64,000 nt of DNA from Enterobacter cloacae (lineage in GTDB: Bacteria; Pseudomonadota; Gammaproteobacteria; Enterobacterales; Enterobacteriaceae). The notes beneath the pieces are model-generated. The model ran no database searches and was not told where the DNA came from. It saw only the letters and a list, made by a program, of their open reading frames with translations. The position numbers were made by a program, and so were the translations under genes. Location of the stretch: positions 496,001-560,000 of the forward strand of contig NZ_CP056117.1 in the NCBI RefSeq assembly GCF_013375935.1. The letters run 5' to 3'. This document shows, in pieces, positions 1-8,362 of this stretch; position 1 is the stretch's first letter; each line of letters opens with the position of its first letter.

Positions 1-180
1 TGCTACCGCCGCCGGTGGCAGGGACAAACGCTGATAGTGGTGGCAAACCTGAGCGGCACATCTCAGGAATGGCACGCAGACGCTCCGGGCGGCGAGGCGC
101 GGATCGTGATGAGTAACTACCCTGCCCCCCATACGTCTTCGCTCCGTCCGTTTGAAGCCGTGTGGTGGTTACAGGAGTAA
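1..180 (+). CDS. treC: Trehalose-6-phosphate hydrolase, C-terminal end (partial)
   Basis: Only the last 59 codons are present; the gene starts before the window. The reading frame is open from base 1 and stops with TAA at 178-180. The visible tail has the closing beta-sandwich character of GH13 enzymes, with the strand TLIVVANLSG and the ending LRPFEAVWWLQE, which resembles the TreC C-terminus. TreC hydrolyses cytoplasmic trehalose-6-phosphate to glucose and glucose-6-phosphate. The following gene is nrdD, the same neighbour as in E. coli, which supports the call. The catalytic domain is outside the window and cannot be checked. Confidence 0.85.
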   Translation, partial: CYRRRWQGQTLIVVANLSGTSQEWHADAPGGEARIVMSNYPAPHTSSLRPFEAVWWLQE

Positions 181-187
181 CTTCCCC

Positions 188-217
188 GCCGGGCGCCCGT
201 CGCGCCCGGCTTATTTT
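188..217 (+). terminator. Rho-independent terminator after treC
   Basis: A 9-bp perfect stem (GCCGGGCGC at 188-196 with GCGCCCGGC at 202-210), a 5-base loop and a T-rich run (TTATTTT) follow the treC stop by 7 bases. It separates the trehalose operon from the nrdDG promoter region. Confidence 0.85.
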
Positions 218-338
218 GCTGTTTTTGTTGAATAATTAAGCAAAATTTTGCCTCTGCGCATTTACAATCGCTCCAGCGCCCGCCGTTTGTACTCTCGTCT
301 TTTTACTTTGTTCTGAATCAAAAAAATCGCAAACATGT

Positions 339-352
339 TTGATGCAAATCAC
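339..352 (+). promoter_or_regulatory. FNR-binding site upstream of nrdD
   Basis: TTGATGCAAATCAC matches the FNR consensus TTGAT-N4-ATCAA with one mismatch at the last position. FNR activates nrdDG during anaerobic growth in E. coli, which fits the oxygen-sensitive enzyme encoded downstream. The rest of the 373-base treC-nrdD gap holds the treC terminator, the NrdR boxes and AT-rich promoter sequence; no gene is seen in it. Confidence 0.75.
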
Positions 353-395
353 TATATGTAGCACTTAAAATGCATCCCGACCCAACATATTGTAT
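349..395 (+). promoter_or_regulatory. Pair of NrdR boxes upstream of nrdD
   Basis: Two sequences resembling the NrdR box (acaCwAtATaTwGtgt) lie at 349-364 (TCACTATATGTAGCAC, about 11 of 16 matches with the core conserved) and 380-395 (ACCCAACATATTGTAT, about 13 of 16). Their starts are 31 bp apart, close to three helical turns, the kind of spacing known for NrdR operators before ribonucleotide reductase genes. The first box overlaps the FNR site, so repression by NrdR and activation by FNR may compete here. Confidence 0.7.
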
Positions 396-553
396 CTATC
401 GTCTACAATTCCAACAACAAGACGGCGCTTACGCTGGCCGGAATTGTGGATAACACGAACCGGGAACGCGGGAAGTCTTTGGCCTGCCGAGCAATAAGCC
501 CGGTGAATACTTCCCCACCTCTGTGGATAACCTGTTTTTAAAATGGAGTGATC

Positions 554-2692
554 ATGACACCGCATGTGATGAAACGTGATGGCTGTAAAGTGCCGTTTAA
601 ATCAGAGCGCATCAAAGAAGCCATTCTGCGTGCAGCTAAAGCAGCGGGAGTCGATGACGCAGATTACTGCGCCACCGTCGCAGAAGTCGTTAGCAGCCAG
701 ATGCATGAACGCAGCCAGGTGGATATCAATGAGATCCAGACTGCGGTAGAAAACCAGCTAATGTCTGGCCCCTACAAGCAGCTGGCGCGCGCCTACATTG
801 AGTACCGTCACGACCGTGACGTCCAGCGCGAGAAGCGCGGTCGCCTGAACCAGGAGATCCGCGGCCTGGTGGAGCAGACCAACTCCTCGCTGCTCAATGA
901 AAACGCGAATAAAGACAGCAAGGTAATCCCGACCCAGCGCGACCTGCTGGCCGGTATCGTCGCCAAGCACTATGCGCGCCAGCATCTGCTGCCGCGCGAC
1001 GTGGTATCGGCGCACGAGCGCGGTGAAATCCACTACCACGATCTCGACTACTCGCCGTTCTTCCCGATGTTCAACTGCATGCTGATCGACCTGAAGGGCA
1101 TGCTGACCCACGGCTTTAAAATGGGTAACGCCGAGATTGAACCGCCAAAATCCATCTCCACCGCGACGGCGGTCACGGCGCAGATCATCGCCCAGGTCGC
1201 GAGCCACATTTACGGCGGCACCACCATCAACCGCATCGATGAAGTGCTGGCCCCGTTCGTAACCGAGAGCTTCAACAAGCACCGTAAAACGGCGGAAGAG
1301 TGGCAGATCCCGGACGCCGACGGTTACGCCCGCTCCCGCACGGAGAAAGAGTGCTACGACGCCTTCCAGTCGCTGGAATACGAAGTGAACACGCTGCACA
1401 CCGCCAACGGCCAGACGCCGTTTGTGACCTTTGGCTTTGGTCTCGGCACCAGCTGGGAGTCGCGCCTCATTCAGCAGTCCATCCTGCGCAACCGTATTTC
1501 AGGCCTGGGTAAAAACCGCAAAACGGCGGTGTTCCCGAAACTGGTCTTCGCCATCCGCGACGGGCTGAACCACAAGTTTGGCGATCCGAACTACGACATT
1601 AAACAGCTGGCGCTGGAGTGCGCGAGCAAGCGCATGTACCCGGACATTCTGAACTACGACCAGGTGGTGAAGGTCACCGGCTCGTTCAAAACGCCAATGG
1701 GCTGCCGCAGCTTCCTCGGCGTGTACGAAGATGAGAACGGCGAGCAGATCCACGACGGGCGCAACAACCTGGGCGTAATCAGCCTTAACCTGCCGCGCAT
1801 CGCGCTGGAGGCGAAAGGTAATGAAGAGGCCTTCTGGACGCTGCTGGATGAGCGTTTACAGCTGGCGCGTAAGGCGCTGATGACCCGCATTGCGCGTCTC
1901 GAAGGGGTGAAAGCCCGCGTCGCGCCAATCCTTTATATGGAAGGGGCCTGCGGCGTGCGCCTGAAGGCGGACGATGACGTTGCTGAGATCTTCAAAAACG
2001 GCCGCGCGTCGATCTCGCTGGGCTATATCGGTATTCACGAAACCATTAACGCGCTGTTTGGCGACAGGCACATTTACGACAGCGATGCCCTGCGCGAGAA
2101 AGGCATCGCGATTGTGCAGCGCCTGCGTGATGCGGTGGACCAGTGGAAAGACGAAACCGGCTACGGTTTTAGCCTGTACAGTACGCCGAGCGAAAACCTG
2201 TGCGATCGCTTCTGCCGCCTGGACACCGCCGAGTTCGGGATTGTGGAAGGGGTGACCGACAAAGGGTACTACACCAACAGCTTCCACCTCGACGTTGAGA
2301 AGAAGGTGAACCCGTACGACAAGATCGACTTCGAAGCGGCCTACCCGCCGATCGCCAGCGGCGGCTTCATCTGCTACGGCGAGTACCCGAACATTCAGCA
2401 TAACCTGAAGGCGCTGGAAGACGTGTGGGACTACAGCTACCAGCACGTGCCGTACTACGGGACCAACACGCCAATCGACGAGTGCTACGAGTGCGGCTTT
2501 ACCGGCGAGTTTGAGTGCACCAGCAAAGGCTTCACCTGCCCGAAATGCGGTAACCACGATGCGGCCCGCGTCTCCGTAACCCGCCGCGTGTGCGGTTATC
2601 TCGGCAGCCCGGACGCGCGTCCGTTTAACGCCGGCAAGCAGGAAGAGGTGAAGCGCCGCGTGAAGCATTTAGGGAATGGGCAGATCGGGTAA
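554..2692 (+). CDS. nrdD: Anaerobic ribonucleoside-triphosphate reductase
   Basis: This cytoplasmic glycyl-radical enzyme reduces ribonucleoside triphosphates to dNTPs for DNA synthesis without oxygen. The 712-residue product matches the E. coli length and is nearly identical along its whole course. It has an N-terminal ATP-cone domain (about residues 1-95), the large alpha/beta-barrel reductase domain, a zinc site with two CxxC pairs (CYEC and CPKC) and the radical motif RVCGYLG with the radical glycine at 681. An in-frame GTG lies six bases earlier, but ATG at 554 gives the family start MTPHVMKRDG and has a GGAG Shine-Dalgarno at 545-548. It forms an operon with the activase gene nrdG, with a palindromic repeat between them. 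Confidence 0.98.
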   Translation: MTPHVMKRDGCKVPFKSERIKEAILRAAKAAGVDDADYCATVAEVVSSQMHERSQVDINEIQTAVENQLMSGPYKQLARAYIEYRHDRDVQREKRGRLNQEIRGLVEQTNSSLLNENANKDSKVIPTQRDLLAGIVAKHYARQHLLPRDVVSAHERGEIHYHDLDYSPFFPMFNCMLIDLKGMLTHGFKMGNAEIEPPKSISTATAVTAQIIAQVASHIYGGTTINRIDEVLAPFVTESFNKHRKTAEEWQIPDADGYARSRTEKECYDAFQSLEYEVNTLHTANGQTPFVTFGFGLGTSWESRLIQQSILRNRISGLGKNRKTAVFPKLVFAIRDGLNHKFGDPNYDIKQLALECASKRMYPDILNYDQVVKVTGSFKTPMGCRSFLGVYEDENGEQIHDGRNNLGVISLNLPRIALEAKGNEEAFWTLLDERLQLARKALMTRIARLEGVKARVAPILYMEGACGVRLKADDDVAEIFKNGRASISLGYIGIHETINALFGDRHIYDSDALREKGIAIVQRLRDAVDQWKDETGYGFSLYSTPSENLCDRFCRLDTAEFGIVEGVTDKGYYTNSFHLDVEKKVNPYDKIDFEAAYPPIASGGFICYGEYPNIQHNLKALEDVWDYSYQHVPYYGTNTPIDECYECGFTGEFECTSKGFTCPKCGNHDAARVSVTRRVCGYLGSPDARPFNAGKQEEVKRRVKHLGNGQIG

Positions 2693-2710
2693 GTTTTTTG
2701 CCGGGTTCTC

Positions 2711-2791
2711 CCCCTCACCCCAGCCCTCTCCCCAAAGGGGAGAGGGTGTAATCGTCCCCTCTCCCCTTTGGGGAGAGGGTTAGGGTGAGGG
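2711..2791. repeat. Palindromic intergenic repeat, copy A (81 bp)
   Basis: The sequence consists of two facing hairpins built on CTCTCCCC-AAA-GGGGAGAG, flanked by CCCTCACCCCAGC and its near complement GGTTAGGGTGAGGG. It is the exact reverse complement of the copy at 6414-6494 over 81 bases. It lies inside the nrdDG operon, so it would be transcribed as a strong mRNA hairpin and could affect stability or the nrdD:nrdG expression ratio. Confidence 0.9.
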
Positions 2792-2817
2792 TTAAGGCAT
2801 CACATCAGGTTAACGCT

Positions 2818-3282
2818 ATGAACTATCACCAGTACTACCCCGTCGACATCGTCAACGGCCCCGGCACCCGCTGCACGCTCTTTGTATCGGGCTGCATTCA
2901 CGAGTGCCCCGGCTGCTACAACAAAAGCACCTGGCGCTTAAATTCCGGTATGCCGTTCACCGCTGAAATGGAAGACCGCATCATCAGCGACCTGAACGAC
3001 ACGCGCATCAAACGTCAGGGGATTTCGCTATCCGGCGGCGACCCGCTGCATCCGCAAAACGTGCCGGATATTCTGAAGCTGGTGAAACGCATTCGCCGCG
3101 AATGCGCGGGAAAAGATATCTGGGTCTGGACGGGCTATAAGCTGGATGAACTGAATGCTGCACAACGAGAAGTGGTGGATCTGATTAACGTGCTGGTCGA
3201 CGGCAAGTTCGTGCAGGATTTGAAAGATCCCATGCTGATCTGGCGAGGCAGCAGTAACCAGGTTGTGCATCATCTGCGTTAA
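2818..3282 (+). CDS. nrdG: Anaerobic ribonucleotide reductase activating protein
   Basis: This radical-SAM activase uses S-adenosylmethionine and a [4Fe-4S] cluster to generate the glycyl radical on NrdD. The protein has 154 residues, as in E. coli. The cluster-binding CxxxCxxC motif is seen as SGCIHECPGC (Cys26, Cys30, Cys33). The longer open frame begins at 2785, but MNYHQYYPVD at 2818 is the family start, preceded by a short AGG at 2807-2809; the weak ribosome-binding site and the repeat just upstream suggest NrdG is made at a lower level than NrdD. It is co-directional with nrdD and followed by a terminator. Confidence 0.97.
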   Translation: MNYHQYYPVDIVNGPGTRCTLFVSGCIHECPGCYNKSTWRLNSGMPFTAEMEDRIISDLNDTRIKRQGISLSGGDPLHPQNVPDILKLVKRIRRECAGKDIWVWTGYKLDELNAAQREVVDLINVLVDGKFVQDLKDPMLIWRGSSNQVVHHLR

Positions 3283-3287
3283 TTAAT

Positions 3288-3313
3288 AGCGGATAGCCTC
3301 TATCCGCTTTTTT
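3288..3313 (+). terminator. Rho-independent terminator after nrdG
   Basis: A 9-bp perfect stem (AGCGGATAG at 3288-3296 with CTATCCGCT at 3300-3308), a 3-base loop and a run of six Ts lie six bases after the nrdG stop. It also marks the boundary with the convergent operon on the minus strand. Confidence 0.85.
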
Positions 3314-3314
3314 C

Positions 3315-5225
3315 TCAAAACCGGCTCAAACTCTCCACGGCCTCAGCCTTAAACGCCGCAAAATCCTCGCACTGGCACAGGCGCGCCATCGCGCGTTCAC
3401 GCAGGAAGGTGACGAAGATGTCGTAAATGGCCATCGCCTCTTCGTATTCACTCCTGCTAATCGCAAGCAGGAAAATCACATGGGCTGTTTCATCTCCCCA
3501 CTGAATGCCCTGCGGCGCCAGCACCGTGTAGACCACCGTTTTTTGCGCCAGCAGGCCGAGGGAGTGCGGCAGCGCGATGCCGTCGCCAAGCATGGTGCTG
3601 ACGATGGCCTCACGCTCGATGACCGAATCCAGAAACTCCGCCCCGACAAAGCCCTCGCGTTCGAGCTGCTCGCACAGTTCGCGGAACAGGGTTTGCTGGT
3701 CGACGGGCTTGTCGATAATGCGGAAATGGGCCGCGTCGAAGTATTTCTCCAGCATCCACGGACGGGTTCTGTCCACCAGCACCAGCTTGCCGATCTGCTC
3801 CAGCTGATAGTCGGTCGGGAACGGCGCGATCGTCACCACCGGTTTGGATTTCTCGCTCACGCGGGCGGTGGAAATAACAAAGTCTTCGCCGACGGTATCC
3901 GCCTGCTCGTACTCGCGCAGGGTGAGCGTCCGCGCGATCTCAATCTGCGGGTATTTACGCTGGAGCACCGCCTCGATCATCCGCACCATCGCGTTTCCGG
4001 CGTCGCACACCAGCAGCACCCGCGGCTGGCGCTGGTAGCCGATGTTGTAGTGACGCTCCAGCCCGACGCCGATGTGCAGCACCAGGAAGCCAATCTCGTT
4101 TTCGCTGATCGCGTACGGGGTATATTTCCCCCAGCTCGACACGGCCGCGAGGGTCATGTCCCACGCCATCGGATAGTGCTGCTTGATGTTATCCAGCAGC
4201 GGATTGGGGATCATGATTTGATACCGCACGCGGGTGATCATGGTTTTGATGTGCGTGAGCAGATCCGCGTGCAGCTGTTCGTCGCTGAGCAGGTTGTAGT
4301 TATAGTGGGTATTGATGTAGCGCAGGATGTAGTTGACCAGCGCCTCATCGTCGTCGGCGTTAATCGCGCTGGGGGCGATCTCCTGGATCTGCCGCGCCGC
4401 AATGTGCACGCACAGCCAGCTCTCTTCCGAAGGTGAAAGCGCTTTGTCCGCCAGCTGCTGGATGGACGCCGCGATAGCTTTCGCCGCCTCGCGCACGTTG
4501 TCCTCCACGTCTTCTGCATGAAATTCCGGCAGCGGGTAACCTTCGCTGATGCGCCGCACCGACACCGCGCAGTACAGGCGCAGGAACAGCTCGCCTTCGT
4601 CGGTCAGGCGAATGTGATGGCGGGTCAGCGCGTCGTGAAGTACGGGCACCATCTTTTCCGCCACGCCCGCGTTGAGCGCTACCTCGGTAACCAGCGGGTT
4701 CAGGCTGTCCTGCTGCGCCAGCTCCCACAGGAGGTCGGTCAGGCAGGCGCGGATCGCCATCTCGCGGCCAAACAGCTTCATGCCGTGGCGCGGGCGGGTT
4801 TCCAGCGTCAGGTTGTAACGGTGGAACCACTCGCGTACCTCCACCATGTCGCTCTGCAACGTGGCGCGGCTGACAAACCACTCGTCCGCCAGGTCCTCCA
4901 GCTTAAGGGAAAACGCCGAGGTCAGAAAACGCACCACCAGATAGTGCACGCGCTCCGGCCCGGTTCGCGGAATGCGCAGCGCGCGCGGGTGCGATGCCTG
5001 CAGCTGCTGGTAACGTTCAGCATCATCAATTTTAAGCTGATAGCCGTTACCGCGGCTCAGAATGAACTGCGCGCCGTGGCTCGCCAGCAGCGCGTTCAGG
5101 GCGGTGATATCCGCCCGGACGGTTCGCGTGGAGACCGACAGCCGCTGCGCCAGCTCGTCCTGCGGCAGCGTCTCGTTTTGCAACAGATCGAAAAGTTGCG
5201 CTAAACGTTGGTTCGGAAATCGCAC
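3315..5225 (-). CDS. PTS-domain transcriptional regulator (MtlR/BglG type)
   Basis: The 636-residue protein has the layout of PRD-containing activators: an N-terminal DeoR-type helix-turn-helix (about 5-45, with LAQRLSVSTRTVRADI), a second helix-turn-helix (about 85-150), two PTS regulation domains (about 195-290 and 305-395, with histidines in VHIAARQ and LHIGVGLERH), an EIIB(Gat)-like domain with the phosphocysteine motif LLVCDAGNA (Cys407), and a C-terminal EIIA(Fru)-like domain with IALPHSLG (His554). Such proteins are phosphorylated by the PTS and report sugar supply. It starts at GTG with an upstream GAGG and is the last gene of the operon, so it probably controls that operon. Oddly, no recognisable PTS permease is encoded nearby. 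Confidence 0.85.
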   Translation of the reverse strand: MRFPNQRLAQLFDLLQNETLPQDELAQRLSVSTRTVRADITALNALLASHGAQFILSRGNGYQLKIDDAERYQQLQASHPRALRIPRTGPERVHYLVVRFLTSAFSLKLEDLADEWFVSRATLQSDMVEVREWFHRYNLTLETRPRHGMKLFGREMAIRACLTDLLWELAQQDSLNPLVTEVALNAGVAEKMVPVLHDALTRHHIRLTDEGELFLRLYCAVSVRRISEGYPLPEFHAEDVEDNVREAAKAIAASIQQLADKALSPSEESWLCVHIAARQIQEIAPSAINADDDEALVNYILRYINTHYNYNLLSDEQLHADLLTHIKTMITRVRYQIMIPNPLLDNIKQHYPMAWDMTLAAVSSWGKYTPYAISENEIGFLVLHIGVGLERHYNIGYQRQPRVLLVCDAGNAMVRMIEAVLQRKYPQIEIARTLTLREYEQADTVGEDFVISTARVSEKSKPVVTIAPFPTDYQLEQIGKLVLVDRTRPWMLEKYFDAAHFRIIDKPVDQQTLFRELCEQLEREGFVGAEFLDSVIEREAIVSTMLGDGIALPHSLGLLAQKTVVYTVLAPQGIQWGDETAHVIFLLAISRSEYEEAMAIYDIFVTFLRERAMARLCQCEDFAAFKAEAVESLSRF

Positions 5226-5244
5226 GTCGTCGTCCTCTTACTGC

Positions 5245-6381
5245 TCAGGGTGAAATAACCATCTGGGATGGGCTGCCGACCGGGGTATAGTCTGGCTCAA
5301 CGCTCAGCCTGCCGTCCTGCGCCACGCGGAAGCGGGTAATGTTGTCGCTGCGCTGGTTCATGACGTACAGCCAGCGCCCCTGCTTATCGAGCGTCAGGGT
5401 TCGCGGATAGTCACCGCGCGTCCAGACATCGTCCTGGTGCGTCAGCGTCCCCTCCGCCGTTACGGTAAAGTGCCCGATGCTGTTATGCAAACGGTTAGCG
5501 ACATACAGCTGTTTACCATCGGCGCTTAACGCCAGCCCGGCGGCAAAACTGGTGCCCCTGTAACCGTCCGGCAGGGCTGAAACCGTTTTACCTTCTTTGA
5601 GCCTGCCGCTGCTGTCCAGCGCATAATGGGTGAGCGTAGAGGCTTCTTCATTAATCAGCCACAGGGCGTCTCCCTTCGGCGTAAAGACAAAGTGGCGCGG
5701 CCCGGCACCTTTTGAGGAGGCGCTGATAAACGGCGGATCGTTCGGCGTCAGCTTGCCGCTTCGATCGTCAAAGCGGTACTGGTAGATGCGATCCAGCCCC
5801 AGATCGGTAGAAAACACATACTTCCCGCTCGGATCGGCGGCGATCATGTGCGCGTGGGGGCCGTTATGATCGCTGATGGCAAAGCTGCCCTCAACGGCAG
5901 CTTCCGGCTTCGCCGCCCCCGGTTCGCCCCGATCCTGATGCGTGTCCGTGGCCTCACCCAGGCTGCCGTCTGCGTTGACGGGCAGCACCGCGATCGATCC
6001 GCTGACGTAGTTCGCCACCAGCAGGTGCTGGCCGTTCGGCGTTAGCGACAGGTACACCGGCCCCGCACCGCCGGAGGAGACCTGATTCAGCTCGCTCAGC
6101 TCGCCGTTATCGCCCACGCGCAGCGCCTGCACCACGCCCTGCTCCACCTCGCTTGCCAGATACAGCGTTTTGCCGTCGTGAGAGACGGTCAGCTGCGCCG
6201 CGTTCGGGAGCCTGCTCACCAGCGTTTTATCGCCGAGCGCGCCGGTGTTCGGGTCGACGGTAAAGCGGTACAGCCCCTCGCCGTTGGGGTTATAGGTGCC
6301 AACCCAGGCGTACTGCGGCTGGGCGATAGCGGCAGTGGCAAGCAACGAGAGTGAAGCGACAAGCAGGTTTTGGGTGTGCAT
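5245..6381 (-). CDS. Exported beta-propeller lactonase (6-phosphogluconolactonase family)
   Basis: The 378-residue protein belongs to the seven-bladed propeller lactonase family (Pgl/YbhE, PF10282), as seen from repeating strands such as LTVSHDGKTLYLAS, LTPNGQHLLVANYVSG and LSADGKQLYVANR and the conserved NGPHAHMI segment. Unlike cytoplasmic Pgl it begins with a clear signal peptide (MHTQNLLVASLSLLATAAIA, then Q), so it should act in the periplasm. The open frame extends to 6420, but the ATG at 6381 has a GGAG six bases upstream and starts the signal peptide. It lies in the amino-sugar-acid operon, behind a palindromic repeat. The substrate is unknown; opening a sugar lactone before uptake is an inference. 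Confidence 0.8.
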   Translation of the reverse strand: MHTQNLLVASLSLLATAAIAQPQYAWVGTYNPNGEGLYRFTVDPNTGALGDKTLVSRLPNAAQLTVSHDGKTLYLASEVEQGVVQALRVGDNGELSELNQVSSGGAGPVYLSLTPNGQHLLVANYVSGSIAVLPVNADGSLGEATDTHQDRGEPGAAKPEAAVEGSFAISDHNGPHAHMIAADPSGKYVFSTDLGLDRIYQYRFDDRSGKLTPNDPPFISASSKGAGPRHFVFTPKGDALWLINEEASTLTHYALDSSGRLKEGKTVSALPDGYRGTSFAAGLALSADGKQLYVANRLHNSIGHFTVTAEGTLTHQDDVWTRGDYPRTLTLDKQGRWLYVMNQRSDNITRFRVAQDGRLSVEPDYTPVGSPSQMVISP

Positions 6382-6413
6382 GGTGGCTCCTTTGGGGTTG
6401 TGCGGCGTGTTTC

Positions 6414-6494
6414 CCCTCACCCTAACCCTCTCCCCAAAGGGGAGAGGGGACGATTACACCCTCTCCCCTTTGGGGAGAGGGCTGGGGTGAGGGG
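6414..6494. repeat. Palindromic intergenic repeat, copy B (81 bp)
   Basis: This is the exact reverse complement of copy A at 2711-2791. It lies between the aldolase and lactonase genes of the same operon and would form a strong hairpin in the transcript. Confidence 0.9.
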
Positions 6495-6506
6495 TAAGGT
6501 TTTGTT

Positions 6507-7247
6507 TTACTTTACCAGCTTCTTCGTCATCGCAAGCAGCGTACGCACGTCTTCCGGACGCGTATCGCCGCTGTCTTTGTCGATAATCGAGCTGTAGATA
6601 TGCGGAATGATTTTGCTCACGCCCGCGTCCAGCGCGATCTGCAGGATCGCCTCGAAGTTATCCAGATCGATTCCCCCGGTCGGCTCCAGCCAGAAGTCGT
6701 GTCGGGCGCAGGCTTCCGCCACCGCTTTATACTCGTCGCGACACTTGAGGCCGCCCATCGGGAAGTATTTGATCGAGCTGCCGCCGAAATCCTTCAGCAG
6801 GGCAATCGCCGTTTCAACCGGCACAATGCCGTCCGGTGCCGCGCTGCTCAGCGGGCCGGTGGAGATTTTCACCATCCCGACGGTGCCGGTCGGTGAGACC
6901 AGTCCGTTGACCACGGACTCATTCTGCCCCAGCAGCGCGCGGCTGGTGGCCACGCCAGTGAAAACCTGGTTGACGTGCTGCGGCTGAACCTGGCGGGAGA
7001 TTTCGCTCACCATCGCCGACTGGTTCGGATCGCCCGCGCCCAGCCCTACGGAGAGCGCATTATCAATCAGCGCCGCGTACTCACGCATATCAGCGACCGC
7101 GCTCGCCACGTCCGGATAGTTTTTGGAGAGCACGCCCACCAGCACATGGCCTTCCGCCGCCTCGTAAATGGCGCTGGCGTTGGCTTTCGAGCCTGCCAGC
7201 ACGTTCAGGCAGACGCGGTCACGGTAAAAATTGGGGGTCAGTTTCAT
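6507..7247 (-). CDS. dgaF: KDGP aldolase family protein (DgaF type)
   Basis: The 246-residue protein resembles the DgaF aldolase of the Salmonella D-glucosaminate pathway, which splits 2-keto-3-deoxy-6-phosphogluconate into pyruvate and glyceraldehyde-3-phosphate. TIM-barrel features are visible: VNGLVSPTGTVGMVKISTG, the SSIKYFPMGGLK segment, which carries a plausible Schiff-base lysine (IKYFPMGG), and the closing WLEPTGGIDLDNF phosphate-binding loop. Its ATG overlaps the stop of the upstream lyase gene (ATGA), with a GGAG Shine-Dalgarno, which indicates translational coupling. The symbol rests on family resemblance; the cluster is not the Salmonella dga operon, since PTS permease genes are missing. 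Confidence 0.85.
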   Translation of the reverse strand: MKLTPNFYRDRVCLNVLAGSKANASAIYEAAEGHVLVGVLSKNYPDVASAVADMREYAALIDNALSVGLGAGDPNQSAMVSEISRQVQPQHVNQVFTGVATSRALLGQNESVVNGLVSPTGTVGMVKISTGPLSSAAPDGIVPVETAIALLKDFGGSSIKYFPMGGLKCRDEYKAVAEACARHDFWLEPTGGIDLDNFEAILQIALDAGVSKIIPHIYSSIIDKDSGDTRPEDVRTLLAMTKKLVK

Positions 7248-8362
7248 GCTTTTTTCTCCTGTCCTAATACTTCGCTAATGCGGCGGTACACGATGTTCAG
7301 CTGGTCAGCGCTCACGCTGCGCACGTCCGCTTCGATGATCCCTTCGTTGGCCTTGTAGCCACGGAAGTAAATGGCGTATTCACCCTGCTTCAGCTGCGCG
7401 ACAAGCTCGCCGGTGCCGACGCCGGTGGTCGCTTCGTCAAACTTAATCTCGGTGCGCGCAATGTCGCGACCGGCGCTGTCCCAGACCACGCTCGCCGTGA
7501 CGCCGTTCAGGGTGTTGAGCGCGTCGGTAAACGGCGTCATTTTTGCCACCATCTCCGCCCCGCTCTCTTTGGTTGCCGTCAGGTAGTGTTCGATGGCGCA
7601 GGTCAGGCCAAGGATGCCCTCTTTACCCACCTTCATGGCGCGGCCAATGCCCGCCGTCTGACGCTTCACCCATTCAACATATTGAGTTTTGCCGATCACC
7701 AGCCCGCTGGTTGGCCCTTCAATCGCCTTCGCGCCGCTGTAGATAACAAGAGAAGCGCCGGAGCGGTAGTACGCGTGCAGATCTTCTTCCGCTGCGGCAT
7801 CGACGATCAGGGGCAGGTCGTGCTTACGCGCCACGACCGCCGCCTGCTCAACGCTGAGCATGCTTTTCTGCACGCAGTGGTGCGATTTGATGTAGAGGAT
7901 CGCCGCGGTGCGCGGGGTGATCGCCGCCGCCAGCTGATCGGCAGAGCATTCGTTGGCGTAGCCTGCCTCCACCAGCCTGCCGCCGCCCAGCGCCACCATG
8001 GTGCCCACCGGCGCGCCGAAGTTTACGTTGTGGCCTTTCGGCAGCACGATCTCGTTGTTTTCAATCGGGGTGACGTGCAGGTTTTCCAGCAGCCAGTCGC
8101 TGTCCTTCACCAGCACTGCCGCCACGGACTGGGCAATTCCCGCCGACGCGCAGGAGACCACCGTCGCGCCCTCCACGTCCAGCAGCTTCGCGATGTATTC
8201 CCCGGTTTTGTTAACCAGATCCTTCATCTCGAAGTAGTGATTCATGCCGTCCATCGCCGCCTGCACCACCTCCGGGCGCGGCGTGGAGACGCCCAGCGCC
8301 GTCATGCGGCCAGAGGTGTTAATAACCTGCTTTAAGTGGTACTTCTCATAAATCGAAGGCAT
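7244..8362 (-). CDS. dgaE: DgaE-family PLP-dependent ammonia lyase
   Basis: This 372-residue SelA-like fold-type I PLP enzyme resembles DgaE, which removes ammonia from D-glucosaminate-6-phosphate to give 2-keto-3-deoxy-6-phosphogluconate. Visible motifs are the N-terminal VINTSGRMTALG, the aspartate that would contact the PLP nitrogen in PLIVDAAAEED (Asp188) and the probable Schiff-base lysine in YSGAKAIEGP (Lys212). The product would feed the aldolase whose gene overlaps its stop. The start ATG at 8362 lies 17 bp inside the end of the amidohydrolase gene and has a GGGAG Shine-Dalgarno. The true substrate in this operon is not known; an amino-sugar acid phosphate is the likely class. Confidence 0.85.
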   Translation of the reverse strand: MPSIYEKYHLKQVINTSGRMTALGVSTPRPEVVQAAMDGMNHYFEMKDLVNKTGEYIAKLLDVEGATVVSCASAGIAQSVAAVLVKDSDWLLENLHVTPIENNEIVLPKGHNVNFGAPVGTMVALGGGRLVEAGYANECSADQLAAAITPRTAAILYIKSHHCVQKSMLSVEQAAVVARKHDLPLIVDAAAEEDLHAYYRSGASLVIYSGAKAIEGPTSGLVIGKTQYVEWVKRQTAGIGRAMKVGKEGILGLTCAIEHYLTATKESGAEMVAKMTPFTDALNTLNGVTASVVWDSAGRDIARTEIKFDEATTGVGTGELVAQLKQGEYAIYFRGYKANEGIIEADVRSVSADQLNIVYRRISEVLGQEKKA

